From: Chryseobacterium sp. ISL-6
Lineage (GTDB): Bacteria > Bacteroidota > Bacteroidia > Flavobacteriales > Weeksellaceae
Assembly: GCF_018613715.1 (NCBI RefSeq)
Contig: NZ_JAGGPT010000001.1
Coordinates: forward strand, 1,075,260-1,139,259
Length of the DNA stretch: 64,000 bases
Reading direction: 5' to 3'
The notes below the pieces were generated by a model, which was not told where the DNA came from, did no database searches, and saw only the letters and a program-made list of their open reading frames with translations. Shown piece by piece: positions 59,301 through 64,000 of the stretch. Position 1 is the stretch's first letter. Every line of letters starts with the position of its first letter. The translations under genes were made by a program, and so were the position numbers.

Positions 59301-60644
59301 ATGCAACAAATCATAGACGAAAAACAAGTCCCGATACCCTCTTTTTCTGAAGCAGTAAAATTTTGGTTCATCCTGGGATGGATAAGCTTTGGGGGGACAA
59401 CCGGCCATATTACGATAATGCATTCATTTTTAGTGGATAAAAAAAAATGGATCAGCAATAGCAAATTCTATCACGCGCTTAATGCCTGCATGATCCTACC
59501 AGGGCCGGAAGCTCATCAGCTAGCCATTTACATAGGCTGGAAACTCCATGGTATAAAAGGCGGTATTATAGCCAGCTTATTTTTCATACTGCCGTCCATG
59601 TTCATACTGCTTGGACTGAGTTTAACATATGCGCTTTACGGAAATACACCCTTGCTGGCTGCAGTCTTCAAAGGATTAAAGCCTGCTGTTCTGGCTATAA
59701 TTTTGTTTGCTCCCTGGAAAGTAAGCCAGAAATCACTGTTAACAACTTTCCATTTCTTTATTGCCGCAATGGCTTTTTTACTGTCTTATTTCGCTCATGT
59801 TCCAATGCCCTTTCTCTTAGTGGGGATTATTATCTTAGGCATTGTGGTTTACCTTATTTTTCCAAAGTTCTTGATTCCAAATTCACGAAATAAAGAAAAC
59901 AATAAGCTGGATGTGGAAAACGAATATTTTATAAATTCTAATCAAGCTACCCAAAAAATATCTGCAAAGAGAATCACTAAGCAGCTGTTGGTTTTTACAG
60001 TCTTATGGCTAATCCCTTTTTTATATGTTTCTAATTTTCTGATTGATCCGACGTTTTGGCAAGACTCATCTCTTTTATTTACAAAAGCGGCTTTCTTAAC
60101 CATTGGCGGATCCTATACCGTGATACCCTATGTTGCTAACCTGGTAACAAATAAATTGATGTGGATGAGTAAAGCCCAGATGATAGATGGTTTTGCCTTA
60201 GCTGAAACGACACCAGGGCCGTTGGTCATAGTATTATCCTACATTGGATTCATGACTGGCTATAATCATTTTGGGGGCTCTTTGGTGATGGGGTCAATAG
60301 GATTATTCATCGCCTCTTATTTTACTTTTTTACCCAACTTTATTCTAATCTTTATTGGAGCGCCTTTGATAGAAAAAACGCAGGAAAATAAAATGATCAA
60401 AAGCGTATTATCTTTAATTACGGCAGCAGTGGTCGGTGTTATCCTCAACTTAGCTTTTTATCTGGGTGAAGAAATTTTATTTAACGGCCATGCGACTGGT
60501 TTAACCACCTTAAATTGGACGTCATTTCTTTGGGTCATTATCTCATTGGTCCTGCTGCACAAACTAAAACTCAATATGATTTACTTAGTGCTGATCAGTT
60601 TATTGTTTGGTTTATTCACAGTAAATAGCTTTTGGAATTTTTAA
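59301..60644 (+). CDS. chrA: Chromate transporter, two-domain CHR family
   Basis: 447 residues with about 12 membrane segments in two homologous halves. Half 1 starts with FWFILGWISFGGTTGHIT and has CMILPGPEAHQLAIYIGW. Half 2 has FLTIGGSYTVIPYV, then MIDGFALAETTPGPLVIVLSYIGF. Both GG and PGP motifs are those of ChrA proteins, which export chromate by proton antiport. Many relatives outside chromate-resistant strains have unknown anion substrates. The gene stands alone with its own -7 box and a terminator at 60655. Confidence 0.92.
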   Translation: MQQIIDEKQVPIPSFSEAVKFWFILGWISFGGTTGHITIMHSFLVDKKKWISNSKFYHALNACMILPGPEAHQLAIYIGWKLHGIKGGIIASLFFILPSMFILLGLSLTYALYGNTPLLAAVFKGLKPAVLAIILFAPWKVSQKSLLTTFHFFIAAMAFLLSYFAHVPMPFLLVGIIILGIVVYLIFPKFLIPNSRNKENNKLDVENEYFINSNQATQKISAKRITKQLLVFTVLWLIPFLYVSNFLIDPTFWQDSSLLFTKAAFLTIGGSYTVIPYVANLVTNKLMWMSKAQMIDGFALAETTPGPLVIVLSYIGFMTGYNHFGGSLVMGSIGLFIASYFTFLPNFILIFIGAPLIEKTQENKMIKSVLSLITAAVVGVILNLAFYLGEEILFNGHATGLTTLNWTSFLWVIISLVLLHKLKLNMIYLVLISLLFGLFTVNSFWNF

Positions 60645-60654
60645 GGCCATATAA

Positions 60655-60680
60655 AAAGCCACTGCAAAAGCAATGGCTTT
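60655..60680 (+). terminator. Terminator of the chromate transporter gene
   Basis: AAAGCCA pairs with TGGCTTT, with three further pairs and one mismatch inside and an AAAA loop. The T run after it is short. Confidence 0.5.
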
Positions 60681-60767
60681 ATAACCTGAATGAGTATGAG
60701 CTTAATAGCTAAATGAGATTTCTATTTGAATTTATTATTCATAAATCTACCACCTCTTAGTACTATA

Positions 60768-61403
60768 TTATTTTTTCACCGCTGCCCTTGCCTTTTCAGA
60801 CTCCATTAAATGGTGTTCCAAAGTGGGCAGGGTTTTGCTCGCAAATGATTTCAAGGAAGCCTCTTTTCCGTCAGAAGATTCTTTTTTGAATTCTGCTATA
60901 TCTTTTTTATGATCCTCAACCATAAGATCACTATACGCTTGGTCAAATTCAACTCCCTTTTTTGCTTTCAGATCGTCATATTTCTTCTGTTTTTCAGTAT
61001 CCAATGCGGTAGGCAGGTTGTACCCTTTTGCTGATGCCCATTTCGTGAGTTCCTCATTGACACTCCTGTGATCTTTGACCATCATTTCTCCTAATGATTT
61101 AATACTTTTATTAGATGCATTAGTAGATGCAAGCTCTCCCATCATAACTTCCATCAGCCCGCCCCGTGCTGCTCCATCTGCAAATTTCTTGTCCTGGTCA
61201 CTTAGAGAATTTGCTGCACTGTTGGCACTCGATACTGCAGTAGAATCACTACTTATTAATGCAGAATCCCCATCAGTTTTTGCAGAATCAACAGGAAATG
61301 CAGTAGCAGTACTGTCAGTGGAATAGTTATCAGTCTTTGTTTCTTGTTTTTTGCATGCCGCTATTGCAATGGTTGCCAAAAGGGCTAAAATTGAATTTTT
61401 CAT
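60768..61403 (-). CDS. DUF4142 lipoprotein
   Basis: 211 residues from the ATG at 61403 (MKNSILALLATIAIAACKK), which gives a clean lipoprotein signal with Cys at residue 17. An in-frame ATG 84 bp upstream would bury it. A Ser/Thr/Asp-rich linker to about residue 70 is followed by the DUF4142 helical domain: KFADGAARGGLMEVMMGELA, GEMMVKDHRSVNEEL, and FDQAYSDLMVEDHKKDIAEF. The histidine and methionine positions resemble ferritin-like bundles. It is anchored in the outer or inner membrane facing the periplasm. This family is widespread in stress islands and its function is unknown. Confidence 0.9.
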   Translation of the reverse strand: MKNSILALLATIAIAACKKQETKTDNYSTDSTATAFPVDSAKTDGDSALISSDSTAVSSANSAANSLSDQDKKFADGAARGGLMEVMMGELASTNASNKSIKSLGEMMVKDHRSVNEELTKWASAKGYNLPTALDTEKQKKYDDLKAKKGVEFDQAYSDLMVEDHKKDIAEFKKESSDGKEASLKSFASKTLPTLEHHLMESEKARAAVKK

Positions 61404-61626
61404 AATATAATGTAAATGGTTTAATGTAAAATTGAGATCAGGATAAAATACACAAGAGCATATTAAACGAAGATTAATGAGCCCCATTATAAAATCCTAA
61501 TGTTAGATATAGGACAAATAAGAACGATAAAAGCAAATGATCAGAAATGACAGAATGGCTGTCAAATTGAATTCTCCAGCAGTTTTTTATAACTCACATC
61601 TTGTCATCCTAAGCTTTAGTTAATTA

Positions 61627-61758
61627 TTATTCGACTTTTAAAGTATCACTTTTTATTTTGAAATCATTCTTTTTTTTAGCCTCATCCTCCTGTAAATCAC
61701 AAGGCATACATGAGCTAAAACTCAATAAGCATAATGCTAATAAAACTGTTGTTTTCAT
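61627..61758 (-). CDS. 43-residue lipoprotein
   Basis: ATG at 61758: MKTTVLLALCLLSFSSC with a lipobox Cys at residue 17, then a charged tail (CDLQEDEAKKKNDFK). It is homologous to the peptide at 41839 (same length, same layout). On the minus strand a -7 box TAATTTTA lies at 61922-61929, with its centre 34 bp from the Crp/Fnr-type site at 61954. The peptide may thus be co-regulated with small RNA member A. Function unknown. Confidence 0.7.
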   Translation of the reverse strand: MKTTVLLALCLLSFSSCMPCDLQEDEAKKKNDFKIKSDTLKVE

Positions 61759-61921
61759 ACTAATATATTTATGGGTTACTTTTGTCCAATCAACTAAATA
61801 TTGGCCTTACCATCTTTAACCGACATAAGAAGACCTAAAATAATTAACTCATTAATCTTATATATTCGCTTTCAAAAACAGTCTATATTTTAAATCTTTA
61901 GACTGTACTATTAGTTCGATT

Positions 61922-61997
61922 TAAAATTATCCATTTGTTTTACATAACTTTTATGATCCCAATCATAAAAAAAACACAAACGTCTTTTCTACATTTG
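61922..61997. promoter_or_regulatory. Crp/Fnr-type site with a -7 box on each side (RNA A and 43-residue lipoprotein)
   Basis: TGAT-CCCA-ATCA at 61954-61965. On the plus strand the -7 box TACATTTG is at 61990-61997, and on the minus strand TAATTTTA is at 61922-61929. Both are at 34 bp between centres. The plus box fits the consensus better. Confidence 0.65.
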
Positions 61998-62001
61998 GAA
62001 T

Positions 62002-62140
62002 ATAAACTTTGCCCAACATTTTTCATTAGTTTATTAGTCTATCGCTTCCCATTCCTGGGAAGCTTTATGTGAAGAACTTTTTAGACATTATACATTTTAC
62101 AGTTCCAGGAGCCTTTCGATTTTGAAAGGCTCCTTATTAT
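62002..62140 (+). ncRNA. Small RNA family member A
   Basis: About 140 bases without any usable reading frame. From the -7 box there are 46 bases to a perfect hairpin GCTTCCC-ATTCCT-GGGAAGC (62044-62063), then an AT-rich linker. Next comes a terminator with a 10-bp perfect stem, GGAGCCTTTC with GAAAGGCTCC (62108-62133), and a short T tail. The layout, spacing and both hairpins recur in member B 260 bp downstream, and long stretches are identical in member D. The start and end positions are estimates. Function unknown. Confidence 0.7.
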
Positions 62141-62216
62141 ATTCGGAGTTCTATGTGACTCACCATCTTTTAAATATCATTGGTTTCAGATAATGACCTA
62201 AAAATATCAATTAATA

Positions 62217-62260
62217 TGACTATAATCATAAAAGCATTAAAAACACCATTATTAAATTTG
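62217..62260 (+). promoter_or_regulatory. Crp/Fnr-type site plus -7 box of small RNA member B
   Basis: TGAC-TATA-ATCA at 62217-62228 (one change) and -7 box TAAATTTG at 62253-62260, 34 bp between centres, the same as for member A. Confidence 0.65.
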
Positions 62261-62264
62261 AACC

Positions 62265-62400
62265 GAAAAATTTGTCCACATTATTTCATCTGATTATTAA
62301 TTTATTTGCTTCCTTTTCAAGGAAGCTTTTGTTTGAAAATTCTTATAATTCTTATTATTATCTCCAGGAGTCTTTCACGATTGAAAGGCTCCTTTATTAT
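62265..62400 (+). ncRNA. Small RNA family member B
   Basis: From the -7 box there are 47 bases to a perfect 8-bp hairpin GCTTCCTT-TTC-AAGGAAGC (62308-62326), then an AT-rich linker rich in TTATT. The terminator GGAGTCTTTC with GAAAGGCTCC (62367-62392) has one G-U pair where member A has G-C. The stem is changed in base but kept in pairing compared with A, which supports an RNA structure. No ATG-led frame of note lies inside. Confidence 0.7.
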
Positions 62401-62575
62401 TATAAACAACAATGCGATACAGAGGTACTGGCTTTACCTGACTTGTGACAGTATATTAAAACAGACGAAATTCATCACGGTTCAACTACATGGATACCAA
62501 CATACCAGCAGTTAATAGTATGGATATTTCTGAGTGATTATAAGCACTCCTGCTACAAGGATGATCCTATAAATT

Positions 62576-62863
62576 TTAGTACGATTTACTAAAACTATCT
62601 CTAATCAATTGATGCACATCAGAAAGCTTGTAATATAACTTTCCACTTATCGTATAATATGGTAATTTTTTATCCGATCGGTAACGCTGTAGTGATCTGG
62701 AACTAATTTTCAATAGCTGTAAAACATCCTGATTGTCGAGTAGCTGCTCTCCATCAATACTGTTTAAATCGTTTTTATTTTCTTTTATTTTCTCACTGAG
62801 CAGATCAAACCTTGTCATAATCCTCTCCATCCATGCAATAAATTCTATTTTATCAATATTCAT
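62576..62863 (-). CDS. Helix-turn-helix protein, excisionase/MerR-like
   Basis: 95 residues. The C-terminal half is the HTH_17 type found in excisionases and mobile-element regulators: LLDNQDVLQLLKISSRSLQRYR, then KLPYYTISGKLYYKLSDVHQLI. The N-terminal half is a helix (IEFAW-type start, then RMTRFDLLSEKIKEN-like). In Bacteroidota this gene type usually lies beside RteC genes in conjugative transposons and genomic islands, and here RteC follows on the same strand 160 bp upstream. It probably regulates excision or transfer genes. Confidence 0.85.
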   Translation of the reverse strand: MNIDKIEFIAWMERIMTRFDLLSEKIKENKNDLNSIDGEQLLDNQDVLQLLKISSRSLQRYRSDKKLPYYTISGKLYYKLSDVHQLIRDSFSKSY

Positions 62864-63023
62864 GATATTTGGTTTTTAATAACTCTGACAAAGTTTAAAA
62901 AACACCGTGAAACTTTTTCGGTAGCTCATCGGTAGTACCGAACGATTATTACAGATTTTCTTTTAATGTTAAATTAAAAAGGCAACTTATAAGACCATAA
63001 AAAAATAATGAAAATCCATCCTC

Positions 63024-63860
63024 TCACTCTTCAATGAATGCTTTATTAAGGTTCTCTGTAAGAAGCTGTAAAAATTTGGTCGTGTTATATTTTCTGCTCT
63101 TAATTTCGCCAACAGTCTTGTAGAAATTTCCTAAATCAATATCAAATGCTTTTTCAGCCCATCTTACCATTTCACTAAAGTCGATATTCCCACCGTTAAG
63201 GCATTGGGTTAAGTGCAGCGCATACATCAGTTCTATTAATGAAACCTTAGAAGAGGTCCAGGATATCTTGAATTTCTTATCAGCGATAGGGGGATTGCTG
63301 ATACCATTAATAGCTTCCAAGAGGTAAGCTTCCAAAATTTCATAGCCCAGTAATACCGAGACTTTATGATCATGAGAAGTCGTGAAATCTTCATCAAAAT
63401 CGTAAAGACTTGTGGGCAGATTCATTTTCAGATCAAATGATTTTCTTGTAAAATATTTATGATCCAGATATGTAGCGTTTCTGCGATAGTAGTTATAAAG
63501 CTCACTGTTCTCAGCATAGTATCGTTTTAGTCTGTGAAGTTCGCCTGTATAATACTTCTTAAGAACTTTTTCACTCCCTGAGGGTTTCAGGCTTTCGATT
63601 CTGATTTGATTGGAGTAGAAAATATACCTGGAGATAAAAAATGGCTTTACATCTTTAAAAAAGTATACCTCATCGGCAATACTCTCAAATGTAGTACCTT
63701 TAACCAACTTTTTAACACTCCTGATGGCCTCATCAATTTTCAAAAGAGCCGTCTCTCCGGAACTGATAAGATCACCCGTATTTTCAGGAATCAATTCCAG
63801 TTCCTTCTCTAAATCTTCCTGTAGTTTTGCAATTTTTCTAAAAAATGTTTTCATTGCCAT
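63024..63860 (-). CDS. rteC: RteC-family protein
   Basis: 278 residues, full length for the RteC family. Seen features: a charged helical N-terminus (KIAKLQEDLEKELELIPEN), SRYIFYSNQIRIESLKPSG, LHRLKRYYAENSELYNYYR, and the C-terminal part SKVSLIELMYALHLTQCLNGGNIDF, typical of the family. RteC of Bacteroides conjugative transposons activates excision genes, whereas many chromosomal relatives are plain island markers. With the HTH gene at 62576 it forms a mobile-element regulatory pair. No integrase, mobilisation or attachment repeat is visible in the window, so the element may lie to the right or be a remnant. Confidence 0.88.
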   Translation of the reverse strand: MAMKTFFRKIAKLQEDLEKELELIPENTGDLISSGETALLKIDEAIRSVKKLVKGTTFESIADEVYFFKDVKPFFISRYIFYSNQIRIESLKPSGSEKVLKKYYTGELHRLKRYYAENSELYNYYRRNATYLDHKYFTRKSFDLKMNLPTSLYDFDEDFTTSHDHKVSVLLGYEILEAYLLEAINGISNPPIADKKFKISWTSSKVSLIELMYALHLTQCLNGGNIDFSEMVRWAEKAFDIDLGNFYKTVGEIKSRKYNTTKFLQLLTENLNKAFIEE

Positions 63861-64000
63861 GTCCTTTTTCTAGAAAATTACGAAGATTTGAATTTATGGA
63901 ACTCAAAGACAATATCTATAAAATGTCAAATTCTAACCTTAAATTTCAGCTTGCCTATTTACTTTCCCCCATATTCTCAATGTAAATCGTCAGCAAAAAG
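63861..64000. other. Right edge of the window
   Basis: 140 bp upstream of rteC without a called gene. A 29-codon plus frame (from 63898) is too short to support. Confidence 0.3.

Overview
The window looks like chromosomal DNA of a flavobacterium of the Bacteroidota, most likely near Chryseobacterium or Elizabethkingia. This rests on several things seen directly: AT-rich sequence with long non-coding gaps, promoters with the Bacteroidota -7 box TAnnTTTG, type IX secretion (T9SS) sorting domains, a very large RHS protein, AraC regulators with TPR-like N-termini, and an RteC protein at the right edge. The genus is an inference from gene style, because no database search was possible.

Left part (1-13.3 kb): an edge-truncated membrane protein, a LuxR-type and a Crp-type regulator, two short-chain dehydrogenases divergent from an HxlR regulator with repeated GTTAC half-sites, and a secreted protein. 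A decayed stretch (about 6.3-8.5 kb) follows, then a compact minus-strand cassette of two small membrane proteins bracketing two helix-turn-helix genes, then a TPR protein and an AraC membrane regulator. Middle (13.9-32.4 kb): an accessory region with a 1557-residue DUF4011 helicase-nuclease of the defence-island type, a NUMOD protein and a broken copy of its C-terminus, broken GNAT and T9SS genes, a DapB-like reductase, a beta-lactamase-fold lipoprotein, a CPBP protease, and a 2174-residue RHS protein ending in a zincin-like domain.

Right part (33-62.4 kb): a stress-protection island. A minus-strand run of 14 closely spaced genes (49.8 to 37.7 kb) encodes a KGG-motif protein, a DUF892 ferritin-like protein, two unknown proteins, KatE catalase, a zinc alcohol dehydrogenase, a CinA-family protein, two SDRs, a 43-residue secreted peptide, a Rieske/FAD oxidoreductase, a DUF6766 membrane protein, an iron-permease-like protein and an alpha-amylase. 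Around it lie an NDH-2-like dehydrogenase (frameshifted), a DUF2383 protein, three Crp/Fnr paralogues, two cyanophycinase-like genes, a second DUF892 gene, a cation/proton antiporter, Hsp20, a chromate transporter and a DUF4142 lipoprotein. RteC and an excisionase-like HTH gene at the far right suggest a mobile element boundary or neighbour.

The main discovery candidate is how this island is wired. Nine copies of a palindrome of the form TGAT-N4-ATCA, each with at most one or two changes, lie in its intergenic regions. Each is centred 33 or 34 bp upstream of a Bacteroidota -7 box, which puts it near -41, the class II activator position. The promoters so marked lead to the 14-gene run, to two of the three Crp genes, to the cyanophycinase pair, the second DUF892 gene, the NDH-2-like gene, two small secreted-peptide loci, and members of a small RNA family. 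Four family members are visible (at 62.0, 62.3, 58.8 and 56.3 kb). They share a fixed distance from -7 box to a GCTTCC hairpin, and three end in a similar terminator hairpin. The simplest model is that the Crp/Fnr paralogues drive both the stress proteins and a family of non-coding RNAs.
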